52,840 nucleotides of DNA from Bifidobacterium imperatoris (GTDB lineage: Bacteria > Actinomycetota > Actinomycetes > Actinomycetales > Bifidobacteriaceae): the NCBI RefSeq assembly GCF_002860405.1, contig NZ_NMWV01000004.1, positions 1 through 52,840 on the forward strand. Direction: 5' to 3'. Position 1 is the stretch's first letter. Each line of letters begins with the position of its first letter. This document shows, in pieces, positions 8,413-16,331 of this stretch. The notes beneath the pieces are model-generated. The model worked only from the letters and a program-made list of their open reading frames with translations, had not been told where the DNA came from and ran no database searches. Made by a program: the position numbers and the translations under genes.

Positions 8413-8892
8413 ATGACACTTGCATTTGTGGTCCCGGGCCTCGATGAAGCGACCAGTGAGAAGGCCATTGCGATCTTGCAGAACCGTTTGAGCCAGGAGC
8501 AGGAGGCTGCTCTGGTGCTGAAGCACGCACACTGGAACGTGACCGGACCGAACTTCATCGCCGTGCACGAAATGCTTGACCCCGAGGTCGAATCCGTGCT
8601 GGCTCAGGCCGATGAAACCGCCGAGCGTATCGCTACACTGGGTGGCACTCCAGACGGACGCCCGGACGCGGTTGTGCGTAACCGCACATGGAAGCCATTC
8701 GATGTGGACGGTCGCGCCGGTACCGAGGAATATCTCAAGGCGCTGATCGAATACTACGATGCTTTCATCGCCGAAGATCGCAAGGCTGTGGCTGAACTGG
8801 ATGAGCTGGACTTCGTCAGCTCCAACATCATCCAGGATCACGTCCAGCAGCTCGAGAAATTCCAGTGGTTCATGCGTTCTCATCTGGCGTGA
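8413..8892 (+). CDS. dps: Dps-family ferritin-like DNA-protection protein
   Basis: Forms dodecamers that oxidise and store iron, using H2O2, and shield DNA under stress. 159 residues. The inter-subunit ferroxidase residues are in place: H40 in HWNVTGPNF, H52, D56 and, in the next helix, D67 and E71 (DETAERI). AAGGAAGGA at 8399-8407 fixes the ATG at 8413; the in-frame codons upstream lack a site. It is monocistronic between two hairpins. With ahpC it forms the oxidative-defence content of this window. Confidence 0.93.
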   Translation: MTLAFVVPGLDEATSEKAIAILQNRLSQEQEAALVLKHAHWNVTGPNFIAVHEMLDPEVESVLAQADETAERIATLGGTPDGRPDAVVRNRTWKPFDVDGRAGTEEYLKALIEYYDAFIAEDRKAVAELDELDFVSSNIIQDHVQQLEKFQWFMRSHLA

Positions 8893-8922
8893 GCATCGCC
8901 AGCGCAATAGCACATACAAACA

Positions 8923-8956
8923 GTTGCGGCTCCCTTCCGAAGAGGGGAGCCGCAAC
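8923..8956. terminator. bidirectional terminator between dps and gnd
   Basis: GTTGCGGCTCCC (8923-8934) pairs perfectly with GGGAGCCGCAAC (8945-8956). The genes on both sides point into it. Confidence 0.7.
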
Positions 8957-9000
8957 CATATCCTCGACGTTGAGGATGCCTACCGAGCAATCATGCGCAA

Positions 9001-9894
9001 TCAGTGAGTGGCGATTTCGTCCACCTTGGTCACATGGCCACCGAACTGGGCTCGCAGTGCGGTCACCACGCGTAGAATGTCGTCGGCACCGCCGCGCGAA
9101 GTCTGGCGCTGCCACAGGGCCGCGGCAGTGGTGGGCACCGGAACACCGAGCTCGAGGGCCGCTTCGACCATCCACTTGGCCTCGCCGGACTCATTGGCCA
9201 CAGCCGGCACGCTCTTCAGCTCCGGATCGTTCTTGGTGGCGTTGTCGAGCAGGTCGAGCAGCCAGCTGGCCACCACGGAACCGGTGCGCCATGAGGTCAT
9301 GGTTTCGGCCGGATTGGTGACGTATTCGCTGCGCAGCATCGTGGCGAAGCCTTCGCCAAAGGCCTGCATCATGCCGTATTCGATGCCATTGTGCACCATC
9401 TTGGCGAAGTGGCCGCCGCCCACCGGGCCGGCGTGCACCAAGCCGTATTCACCTTCCGGCTTCAGGCTCTGGAAAATCGGCAGTACGGTCTCGTAATCCT
9501 TATCGGAGCCGCCAATCATCAACGCATAGCCACGTTCAGCACCCCAGACACCACCGGAAACACCGCAATCGAGGAATCCGATGCCCTTTTCAGACAAGGC
9601 GGCCGCATGCTCACGGTCTTCGGTGTACTTGGAGTTGCCGCCGTCAACCACGATGTCGCCCGGCTCGAGCAGCTCGCCCAACTGCTCCACAGTGGAATCG
9701 GTGGGCTTGCCAGCGGGCACCATCACCCACACCACGCGCGGGGCCTCAAGCGCAGCCACCAAGGCTTCCAAAGAGTCCACATCGCGGCCGGATTCCGGGT
9801 TCATATCGAAGCCAACAATCTCATGGCCGTCTTCGCGCAGGCGCTTGACCATGTTGCCGCCCATACGGCCGAGGCCGATCATTCCCATCTGCAT
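9001..9894 (-). CDS. gnd: 6-phosphogluconate dehydrogenase, decarboxylating (short form)
   Basis: Oxidises 6-phosphogluconate to ribulose 5-phosphate and CO2 with NAD(P)+. 297 residues, matching the short GntZ-type enzymes rather than the 470-residue Gnd. An N-terminal dinucleotide-binding GLGRMGGNM is at about 7-15. The substrate and catalytic signatures VDGGNSKYTED, GVSGGVWGA and GGGHFAKMVHNGIEYGMMQ are present, the last carrying the catalytic Lys and His-Asn. The ATG at 9894 follows AAAGAAGG. It is the last gene of gntP-gntK-gnd, completing gluconate to pentose phosphate. Cofactor preference cannot be told from the sequence. Confidence 0.92.
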   Translation of the reverse strand: MQMGMIGLGRMGGNMVKRLREDGHEIVGFDMNPESGRDVDSLEALVAALEAPRVVWVMVPAGKPTDSTVEQLGELLEPGDIVVDGGNSKYTEDREHAAALSEKGIGFLDCGVSGGVWGAERGYALMIGGSDKDYETVLPIFQSLKPEGEYGLVHAGPVGGGHFAKMVHNGIEYGMMQAFGEGFATMLRSEYVTNPAETMTSWRTGSVVASWLLDLLDNATKNDPELKSVPAVANESGEAKWMVEAALELGVPVPTTAAALWQRQTSRGGADDILRVVTALRAQFGGHVTKVDEIATH

Positions 9895-9946
9895 TGCAAT
9901 TGCCTTCTTTCGAAATACTGTGTTCGTTATCGTCGTTGATGAACTG

Positions 9947-10516
9947 TTACAGGTTCAGGGCTCCGGCCACAGCCATAGCTTCCTGATCAGGGTCAGCCAG
10001 ACCGATGTGCACGTTGACATGCACTTCGTCGTCGCCCGGCTCTTCGAGGATGTCGAACTGGCTTTGCAGCATGCTCGGCTTCATGAAGTGGCCTTCGCGG
10101 TGGGAGAGACGCTCCATCACCTCGTCGAAGGTGCCCTGCATGTACACGAACACGACGCCCGGGCGGCGCAGCTTGTCGCGGTAGACCTTCTTCAGTGCGG
10201 AGCAGGTCACCACGGCCGCTTCGCCGGCAGTAATACGCTCGTCAATCCAGGAGGCCAGGGTGTCGAGCCACGGCCAACGGTCTTCGTCGGTGAGCGGAAT
10301 GCCAGCGGCCATCTTGTCGATGTTGGCTTGCGGGTGGAAATCGTCGGCTTCCGCGTACTGCAAGCCGTAGCGCTCGGTCAAGTGAGCAGCCACTGTGCTT
10401 TTGCCGCAGCCGCAGACGCCCATCAGCACGATGATCGGCTTGGTGTTGGTGAAGTAGTCGTCGGGAAGGGTGTTCGCGGTGATGATGTCGGTATGTGCCT
10501 CGGTTGCGATGGTCAT
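9947..10516 (-). CDS. gntK: gluconokinase
   Basis: Phosphorylates gluconate to 6-phosphogluconate with ATP. 189 residues, the usual length. The P-loop GVCGCGKST is at 33-41, preceded by a 25-residue N-terminal tail. EADDFHPQANIDKMAAGIPLTDEDRWPWL is the substrate-binding region of GntK enzymes, and VVTCSALKKVYRDKLR matches the lid region. AAAGAGA precedes the ATG. The gene lies between the permease and gnd, 52 bases before gnd, so the product feeds straight into the next step. Confidence 0.94.
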   Translation of the reverse strand: MTIATEAHTDIITANTLPDDYFTNTKPIIVLMGVCGCGKSTVAAHLTERYGLQYAEADDFHPQANIDKMAAGIPLTDEDRWPWLDTLASWIDERITAGEAAVVTCSALKKVYRDKLRRPGVVFVYMQGTFDEVMERLSHREGHFMKPSMLQSQFDILEEPGDDEVHVNVHIGLADPDQEAMAVAGALNL

Positions 10517-10573
10517 AAGAGTCTCTTTTCGGCTGAGTAGGGGAGAGGATTACGAATGATTGAAGAGGAAATG

Positions 10574-10616
10574 GGTGCCGTCCGGAAAATAAGGGAAGGA
10601 AAAAACGGGCGGCACC
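10574..10616. repeat. inverted repeat between gntP and gntK
   Basis: GGTGCCGTCCG (10574-10584) pairs with CGGGCGGCACC (10606-10616) with one G/U wobble, across a 21-base loop. On the transcript the loop holds a run of six U. It may be a processing or attenuation site in the operon. Confidence 0.45.
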
Positions 10617-10631
10617 GCGTGCAATGTGAGG

Positions 10632-12056
10632 TTAGACCAGCGGCACGAAGATGCTGCAGATCATCACGAGGGCGAGCACCACCACGGAGAGCAGGCATTC
10701 AAGCACGGTCCAGGTCTTGAAGGTTTCACCAACCTCAAGGCCGAAGTATTCCTTGATGAGCCAGAATCCTGCGTCGTTGACGTGGGAGAGGAACACGGAA
10801 CCTGCGCCGATGGCGATGACCAACAGGGCGATGGCCGGAGCGGTGACGCCCATCTGATCGACGACCGGGCCGAGGATGCCAGCAGTGGTGATGATGGCCA
10901 CGGTGGCGGAGCCAGTGGCCACGCGCACGAAGGCGGCGATGAGCCATGCGAGCAGGAAGATGGAGATGGCGGAGCTCTCGACGAACTTACCGATGATGTC
11001 GCCGATGCCGGTGTCTACCAGCACACCCTTGTAGCCGCCGCCAGCACCAACAATGAGCAGGATGCCTGCAATCGGCGGCAGTGCGGCCTTCAGAGAATCG
11101 TTGACGGTCTTCCAAGACATGTGCGTGGTGCGGCCGAGCACAATCATCACGAAAATTACGGCGGTGGCCAGTGCGATGGCGGGCTTGCCGAAGAAGGCGA
11201 GTACCTGAGCGTAGACGGCCTTGGAATCGGCCTGATCAGGAGCCACGATTTCAAAGATGGCGTTGGCGAGCATCAGGATGGCCGGCACGAGGATGCACAG
11301 CACGGACAGGGCGAACGGCGGCTTAGTAGTGACCGGGTTGCCATCGGCATCCACACGGCCCTTGCCGGTGTCGAAGTTCTCGGGAGCGCCGACCGGCACC
11401 CACTTGGCGGCGAACTTGGAGAACAGCGGGCCAACGAGTGCAGCGGTAATTACGGCAATCGGCAGGCCGAACATCATCGTGATGCCCACGGAACCGTTCT
11501 TGAAGCAGCTCAGTGCGGCGAGCGGGCCAGGCTGAGGCGGCATGCAGGCGTGCATCACGGACAGGCCGGCGAGTGTAGGAATGGCAACGCGCATCAGCGG
11601 CAGCTTGGAGCGGCGGGTGATGAGGATAATCACCGGCACGAGCACTACAAGGCCGACTTCGAAGAACATCGGCAGACCGATCAGTGCGCCAATCAAGGCC
11701 ATAGTCCACGGAATCATCGTGGTGGAGGTCTTGGCGAGCAGCGTATCAACGATGCTGTCTGCAGCGCCGGTGTCCATCAGCACGCGGCCGAGCATGGCAC
11801 CGAGACCAACGAGAATGCCCACGGATGCCATTGTGGAGCCGAAGGTGGTGGAGAAACTTTCCACGGTGGCCACTGGGCCGTAACCGGAGCCGATGCCGAC
11901 CACGAGAGAGGAGATCAGCAGGGAGACGAACGGGTGCAGCTTCGCAACGGTAACCAGCAGAATCAGCACGACGATGCTGGCCACCACACTGATGCCGAGC
12001 TGGGTACTGTTGAGCTGGACTGTGTTCGCGGCTTCAGCCAAAACAAGCGTATTCAT
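10632..12056 (-). CDS. gntP: gluconate:H+ symporter, GntP family
   Basis: Polytopic inner-membrane permease importing gluconate, 474 residues with about 12-14 hydrophobic segments. Family motifs include GFGSTMASVGILVGLGAMLGR-like residues near 90, MPPQPGPLAAL in the middle and GSATVAIITTAGI with HVNDAGFWLIKEYFGL near the C-terminus. It is the first gene of gntP-gntK-gnd and is divergent from the GntR/FCD regulator. Some GntP relatives carry other sugar acids; the kinase and dehydrogenase downstream favour gluconate. Confidence 0.92.
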   Translation of the reverse strand: MNTLVLAEAANTVQLNSTQLGISVVASIVVLILLVTVAKLHPFVSLLISSLVVGIGSGYGPVATVESFSTTFGSTMASVGILVGLGAMLGRVLMDTGAADSIVDTLLAKTSTTMIPWTMALIGALIGLPMFFEVGLVVLVPVIILITRRSKLPLMRVAIPTLAGLSVMHACMPPQPGPLAALSCFKNGSVGITMMFGLPIAVITAALVGPLFSKFAAKWVPVGAPENFDTGKGRVDADGNPVTTKPPFALSVLCILVPAILMLANAIFEIVAPDQADSKAVYAQVLAFFGKPAIALATAVIFVMIVLGRTTHMSWKTVNDSLKAALPPIAGILLIVGAGGGYKGVLVDTGIGDIIGKFVESSAISIFLLAWLIAAFVRVATGSATVAIITTAGILGPVVDQMGVTAPAIALLVIAIGAGSVFLSHVNDAGFWLIKEYFGLEVGETFKTWTVLECLLSVVVLALVMICSIFVPLV

Positions 12057-12108
12057 AATCCATCTCTTCTTTGAGTAGTTGCATTTGAATGACGTTTCAT
12101 TGTCACTG

Positions 12109-12123
12109 CATACATTTCGTATG
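12109..12123. promoter_or_regulatory. candidate GntR-type operator in the gntP-gntR gap
   Basis: CATAC-ATTTC-GTATG is a perfect dyad with 5-bp arms. It sits between the divergent permease operon and the regulator gene, so it could govern both. Partial copies (CATACCGG, GTATGCC) lie further towards gntR. Confidence 0.4.
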
Positions 12124-12226
12124 TTGTTATCTACTATAACGATTGATTATGGAATACGCAATACTTTTTCATACCGGCGTGTCGAATATGTATGCCATAA
12201 CCAGCCATGCGTGCAATACTTGTCTT

Positions 12227-12979
12227 ATGACTTCTGCGACTTCTCCGAATACCGCCGCATCCGATGCCGGCGCCACCGAGCTTTCCCTGCACGACCGTCT
12301 ACTAGACGAGTGGGGCATGGCCGTAGTCAGCGGAGCGGTTGAACCGGGGGAGCGGCTGCCCGAGCCGAACATGGATGGCGACTCCGCACCTTCGCGCACG
12401 GTGACGCGCGAAGTCACGCGCGTATTGGAATCAATGGGATTGGTCAGCGTCAAGCGCAAGGCCGGTGCCACCGCAAACCCCATCGAACAGTGGAACATTC
12501 TGGACCCACAAGTAATTCAGTGGCGTCTGCGCGGCCCACATCGTTTTTCTGCGCTGCATGAGCTCTCGCAGCTGCGCGCCGCCGTGGAACCTGTGGCCGC
12601 TCGACTTTCCGCCTCGCACGCCACTACAGAGCACTGGGCCACGTTGACCCGCGCGGCCATCGAGATGGTGGCACATTCCGACCACGCCGATGAAGCCGAG
12701 TATTTGGAGGCGGATATTCTCTTCCACCGCACACTATTGGAGGCCTCCGGCAACCTGATGTTCGCGGCACTCGGTGATGTGATTGCCTCCACGCTGACTG
12801 GCCGCACGCAGCATGAATTGATGCCTAAGGTAGCCGATCAGACTGCACTGAGCTGGCATACTGAAGTCGCCGCGCTGATCCGCAAGGGCGATGGTGCAGC
12901 GGCCGAGGCCACCATGCGGCAGATCGTCGACGAATCCGATCAGGCCATCAGCCACATCGCCGGCGATAGCCAGCAATAG
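12227..12979 (+). CDS. gntR: GntR-family regulator (FadR/FCD subfamily) of the gluconate locus
   Basis: About 250 residues. An N-terminal winged helix (LLDEWGMAVVSGAVEPGERLPE, RTVTREVTRVLESMGLVSVKRKAGATA) is followed by an all-helical FCD ligand domain (LSQLRAAVEPVAARLSA, DILFHRTLLEASGN, WHTEVAALIRKGDGAAAEATMRQIV). The His/Asp set typical of metal-binding FCD domains is present. It probably senses gluconate or a phosphorylated product. The frame is open back to 12143; ATG 12227 starts the conserved part. No ribosome-binding site is visible, and a TG-CAATACT -10-like element ends only 8 bases upstream, so a leaderless message is plausible. Confidence 0.85.
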   Translation: MTSATSPNTAASDAGATELSLHDRLLDEWGMAVVSGAVEPGERLPEPNMDGDSAPSRTVTREVTRVLESMGLVSVKRKAGATANPIEQWNILDPQVIQWRLRGPHRFSALHELSQLRAAVEPVAARLSASHATTEHWATLTRAAIEMVAHSDHADEAEYLEADILFHRTLLEASGNLMFAALGDVIASTLTGRTQHELMPKVADQTALSWHTEVAALIRKGDGAAAEATMRQIVDESDQAISHIAGDSQQ

Positions 12980-13029
12980 CGTCCGCCGCTCTTATCAGCC
13001 AAACCAGGGGAGACCATCTCCTTCTTCTC

Positions 13030-13139
13030 GGCTCCCTTTGTCAAGGGAGCCGGCTGAGCGCTTCTCGTTCCTGGCGTATCCGGCTCACTCGGCTCCCCTT
13101 GTCAGGGGAGCTGTCCGCGTCAGCGGACTGAGGGGTAGT
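13030..13139. repeat. hairpin repeat element (copies after gntR)
   Basis: Two related units. The first is GGCTCCCTT-TGTC-AAGGGAGCC at 13030-13051. The second is GCTCCCCT-TGTC-AGGGGAGC at 13092-13111, followed by GTCCGC-GTCA-GCGGAC at 13113-13128 and AGGGG. The same two-hairpin design is seen again at 38726-38763. They lie between convergent genes and could also end transcription. Confidence 0.6.
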
Positions 13140-13140
13140 A

Positions 13141-13788
13141 CTACAGCACCACGCGGCGATTAAGTTCCCGGCGCAATTCGCGCCAATTCGGCAGATAGGA
13201 GCCGATGCGCCGCTGGAAGCCTGCACCATGACCACGCTCCCACAGGTGCGTCATTTCATGCACCAACACGTATTCCAGGAACCGCGGCTCCATCAAGCCC
13301 AGTTGCAGATTCAGACGAATCCGCCCGGTTTTCGGCGTGCACGACCCCCAGCGTGTAGTCATCAATCGCAGTGTGATATGCGTAGGGGTGCAGCCAATCA
13401 CCGGGCTCCATCGCGCGAGCAGCCCCGGCAGCTGCGCATTGATATTGGCCGCGGCTTGCTTGCGCAAATCATCAGTCCAGACAAATCCGGTATGTTCCGG
13501 CTCAGATACCAATGATTGCTGCCTTGCACGTTGCATTTTACGCACATTGCCGTCAATCCAAGCCCTGCGCCCGCGCACAAAATCAATGATTGTGCGCTCA
13601 CTCATGCGCCGTGGAGCTGATACCACCACGTCTCCATTCGGCGGCTTGATGCGCAAATACATGTTCTTTATAGGCTTGCGCACCACCGTAATCGACAATC
13701 CGTCAACATTGAGGCTGGCACCAGCTGCAACAGGGGAGCCAGCATGGGAGCGAGATGATGGACGATACGGCATGTGCGCCATTGTCAC
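13141..13788 (-). CDS. YgjP-like (DUF45/M48-related) zinc metallopeptidase
   Basis: Predicted zinc-dependent hydrolase, 215 residues. The zinc site is H177-E178-M-T-H181 with H187 (HEMTHLWERGHGAGF), the pattern of YgjP proteins. Other conserved stretches are RRAWIDGNVRKM and TRWGSCTPKTGRIRLNLQL. There is no signal peptide, so it should be cytoplasmic. The physiological substrate of this family is not known to me. It ends in the hairpin repeat shared with gntR and lies 20 bases downstream of the GH20 gene's stop, so the two may share a transcript. Confidence 0.85.
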   Translation of the reverse strand: MTMAHMPYRPSSRSHAGSPVAAGASLNVDGLSITVVRKPIKNMYLRIKPPNGDVVVSAPRRMSERTIIDFVRGRRAWIDGNVRKMQRARQQSLVSEPEHTGFVWTDDLRKQAAANINAQLPGLLARWSPVIGCTPTHITLRLMTTRWGSCTPKTGRIRLNLQLGLMEPRFLEYVLVHEMTHLWERGHGAGFQRRIGSYLPNWRELRRELNRRVVL

Positions 13789-13808
13789 GCACGGAACCGA
13801 CAGTCAGC

Positions 13809-15839
13809 CTACTCGCGCAGCAAGTCGGCACAGTACCAAACAACATCAGCAATACGCCGCAGCTCTGACTCGGCACTGACCGTACGCCACACTGCCGCAT
13901 AGGTTTCAAACCATTGTTCAAGCCCACGAGCAACCTGCAGCGGCATCGAATCACTCGTAGCTTCAGCTTCGGCAATGACTCCTTCTTGCAGCGCCAAGCG
14001 CAAGCCCAGCTCATTGAACAGACGCTGCCCCTCTGCCGCAATCAGTACCGGCTGCAGCACACTGCCCCGCACAGTGTCAGCATCATACGTTGTCAACCGT
14101 GCTGCAATCGCCCCAAGCTGAGCAATATCCGCACGCAGCGCCCTGTTGGCCTCAGCACAGCGCAGTATGTCAGGCTTTAGCCAAGCAAGCAGATTCATGC
14201 GCGCCTCACTCACAGTGCTGCTGGCATGGATGAGCCCGGCATAATGATGATTCTGAGCACCACCGTCTTTATTGACCCGAATCGAATCACGAACATCAGT
14301 GTTGAGAGAACCGTCGCCCGCATCAAGCTCTACATAGCGGACGATATTCATCCAGTCGAATATCACTTGATGGCTGGCATCGCGCAGCACGGCAACGAAT
14401 TCGCCTGTGCTATCACCATACTCAACCATCGAAATGCGGCGATCGAGCTCAGCATGCGCACCATCGCCCACCCTTGCGGCCCACTGTGGATCCCACGCGC
14501 ACTGTGCGCCATACATCATGCCGGGGATGGCTATACGCGGATCATTGATATGCCCGAAATCACCCCAGTCGGTTAGCAGGAATCCCGCAGCACCATAGCG
14601 CTGCCCGTATTGGGTCAAGCGCGAGATGTTTCCCCAAGCCCAGTCCAGTCGCGGCAGCAGCGCATTCCAGCACCACACTGCCGGGCACACGTATTGCACA
14701 GCGCCGGATTGGGCCACAAGACGCACTTTCTCATCGGTAATATCTGGCTCATACAGCCAGTTGAGCAATGTCACATCCTTCGGCAGGCGCTGAAGAATCT
14801 CGGGCATTTCTATCGCAATATCGCCCCAGAACAGTGGCTCTCGACCTTGCTCGGACAGATGCTCGCACAACCGGGACACATAATCGGCATACATGGCAGC
14901 CACTCCGCGCTTATCCGCCTCCGGCTTGGAGCGGCCTTTGCCAAGGTCGAACGTCTCGTCACCGCAGATGTTGAACTTGCGACTACGGAACAGCTGCAAA
15001 TAGTCATCAATGAGGGTGCAGGAGAGCGCGAATGCATCTGCTTCGGTGATGTTGAGCGTGTGATGCTCCATACGCTCGATCAGGCTGTATGGGCGGTCGG
15101 CCTGCTCAGGAAATTCACCCAAGTAGCGCAATTCGCGCGTGCGCAATGCCATATACAAATGCCCGAATGTGGAGACTGATGGCACTAGTTCGATGCCGCG
15201 CACCGCGCAGTATTCGTCGAATGCAATGATGTCGGCCGGCTTGAGCGGGCTGGTGCCGCGCCAGGTTTCGCTCATATTGTCGAAGGCGAAGGTGTGCTCA
15301 ACGTAGAGCTGGAGTTGATTGTATTTGTAGAGGCATAGCTTGTCGGCCCAACGTTTTAGCCAATCCAATGTCGGCACACGGCCGCGCGTGGCATCAAGAT
15401 AGTAGCCGCGGGTTTGATAGGCAGGCTTGTCTGCGATGGTGAGCTCAGGCAGCGCCGGGGCACATTGGCGGATGATTTGGCGCAATGTTTGGATGCCGTC
15501 GCGCAGGCCGTCTGCATCACTGCCGATCACCGCAATTCCGTTTTGCGCAATCGTCAGGCGATATTCATCCTGCCCTAGAGCATCATCGGAAGCGATAGAT
15601 AGCGCGATAAACGACTGCCACCGATTGCCTTTCGCAATATCCCATCGCAGGCCAGTGGCTGCTTCAATATCGTCGGCAACCTGATGGGCCCACACATTAG
15701 CGATATCGGCCTCGCCCGCGTTTTCAACAATGCGCCCTACATACGGCAACAGGACTGTTGCATTGGGGTTCATATCAATCGCACAAGGTTCGGGAATCAG
15801 TTCGAAATCCTTTGTTTTGCCCTCAATGCAGTACTGCAT
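13809..15839 (-). CDS. GH20 beta-N-acetylhexosaminidase
   Basis: Releases terminal beta-linked GlcNAc or GalNAc by substrate-assisted catalysis. 676 residues and no signal peptide, so it acts on imported oligosaccharides. A GH20b-like N-terminal domain (about 30-135) leads into the TIM barrel at YYLDATRGRVPTLDWLKRWADKLCLYKYNQL. The catalytic pair is D294-E295 in FNICGDETFDLGKGRS. A long alpha-helical C-terminal region (about 490-676) is unassigned. GGAG in TAAAGGAGCG fixes the ATG at 15839. A human-milk or mucin glycan role fits the organism (inference). Confidence 0.9.
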   Translation of the reverse strand: MQYCIEGKTKDFELIPEPCAIDMNPNATVLLPYVGRIVENAGEADIANVWAHQVADDIEAATGLRWDIAKGNRWQSFIALSIASDDALGQDEYRLTIAQNGIAVIGSDADGLRDGIQTLRQIIRQCAPALPELTIADKPAYQTRGYYLDATRGRVPTLDWLKRWADKLCLYKYNQLQLYVEHTFAFDNMSETWRGTSPLKPADIIAFDEYCAVRGIELVPSVSTFGHLYMALRTRELRYLGEFPEQADRPYSLIERMEHHTLNITEADAFALSCTLIDDYLQLFRSRKFNICGDETFDLGKGRSKPEADKRGVAAMYADYVSRLCEHLSEQGREPLFWGDIAIEMPEILQRLPKDVTLLNWLYEPDITDEKVRLVAQSGAVQYVCPAVWCWNALLPRLDWAWGNISRLTQYGQRYGAAGFLLTDWGDFGHINDPRIAIPGMMYGAQCAWDPQWAARVGDGAHAELDRRISMVEYGDSTGEFVAVLRDASHQVIFDWMNIVRYVELDAGDGSLNTDVRDSIRVNKDGGAQNHHYAGLIHASSTVSEARMNLLAWLKPDILRCAEANRALRADIAQLGAIAARLTTYDADTVRGSVLQPVLIAAEGQRLFNELGLRLALQEGVIAEAEATSDSMPLQVARGLEQWFETYAAVWRTVSAESELRRIADVVWYCADLLRE

Positions 15840-15921
15840 GACGCTCCTTTACCCCGTGCCGTGCTTGTAATCGTTCTCTATTATTGTTTCCCCCACCGCG
15901 ACACGCCGAAACACGCTTGCG

Positions 15922-15949
15922 TTGACACCCTCGCATTCAGTGGTATTGT
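15922..15949 (+). promoter_or_regulatory. promoter of the tRNA-Ile/tRNA-Ala genes
   Basis: TTGACA at 15922-15927, a 16-bp spacer and TATTGT at 15944-15949, about 32 bases upstream of the first tRNA. Confidence 0.6.
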
Positions 15950-15981
15950 AATCACTTGTGCGCTTTTGGAGCGTGCGGATC

Positions 15982-16055
15982 GGGCCCATAGCTCAGCTGG
16001 TTAGAGCGCATCCCTGATAAGGATGAGGTCGGAGGTTCAAGTCCTCCTGGGCCCA
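15982..16055 (+). tRNA. tRNA-Ile (GAT anticodon)
   Basis: 74 bases with the full cloverleaf: acceptor GGGCCCA/TGGGCCC, D-arm GCTC...GAGC, anticodon loop CTGATAA in stem CATCC/GGATG, T-arm GGAGG-TTCAAGT-CCTCC. The 3' CCA is not encoded. Confidence 0.97.
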
Positions 16056-16066
16056 CGGAAAAATGA

Positions 16067-16092
16067 AGCGGCTCGCGAGCCGCTCTTTTTTT
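16067..16092 (+). terminator. hairpin plus U-run between the two tRNA genes
   Basis: AGCGGCTC-GC-GAGCCGCT at 16067-16084 followed by C and seven T. Because it lies between the tRNAs it may limit tRNA-Ala, or the second tRNA may have its own start. Confidence 0.75.
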
Positions 16093-16106
16093 CAACAACT
16101 CAACAT

Positions 16107-16182
16107 GGGGCTATAGCGCAGCTGGTAGCGCATCTGCTTTGCAAGCAGAGGGTCGCCGGTTCGAACCCGGCTAGCTCCACCA
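16107..16182 (+). tRNA. tRNA-Ala (TGC anticodon)
   Basis: Acceptor GGGGCTA/TAGCTCC, D-arm GCGC...GCGC, anticodon loop TTTGCAA in stem TCTGC/GCAGA, T-arm GCCGG-TTCGAAC-CCGGC, and an encoded CCA at 16180-16182. Confidence 0.97.
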
Positions 16183-16184
16183 CC

Positions 16185-16218
16185 AAACCCTTGGAATCAA
16201 GCCTATTCCAAGGGTTTT
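16185..16218 (+). terminator. terminator after tRNA-Ala
   Basis: AAACCCTTGGAAT (16185-16197) pairs perfectly with ATTCCAAGGGTTT (16205-16217); TTGCTTTT follows. Confidence 0.85.
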
Positions 16219-16331
16219 GCTTTTCACTCACCGCACTGCACAACGTACCGCACAACCGTAAATCTCAGTACCCCCACCGGCTACAATGCACCCCAGAGAG
16301 AACAGGCAGTTTGCAGAAAAGTGGTTCATCA

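Noticed and set aside
10626..12074. 482-codon plus-strand frame opposite gntP, rich in Gly/His/Asp/Glu
   Set aside because: The composition is the mirror of a hydrophobic membrane protein; gntP on the other strand has clear family motifs.
13809..15839. GH20 enzyme as an exported lacto-N-biosidase
   Set aside because: No signal peptide or anchor is present, unlike known extracellular lacto-N-biosidases of the genus.
16023..16331. N-terminal extension of the acyltransferase frame
   Set aside because: It would run through the tRNA-Ile 3' end, the tRNA-Ala gene and two terminators.
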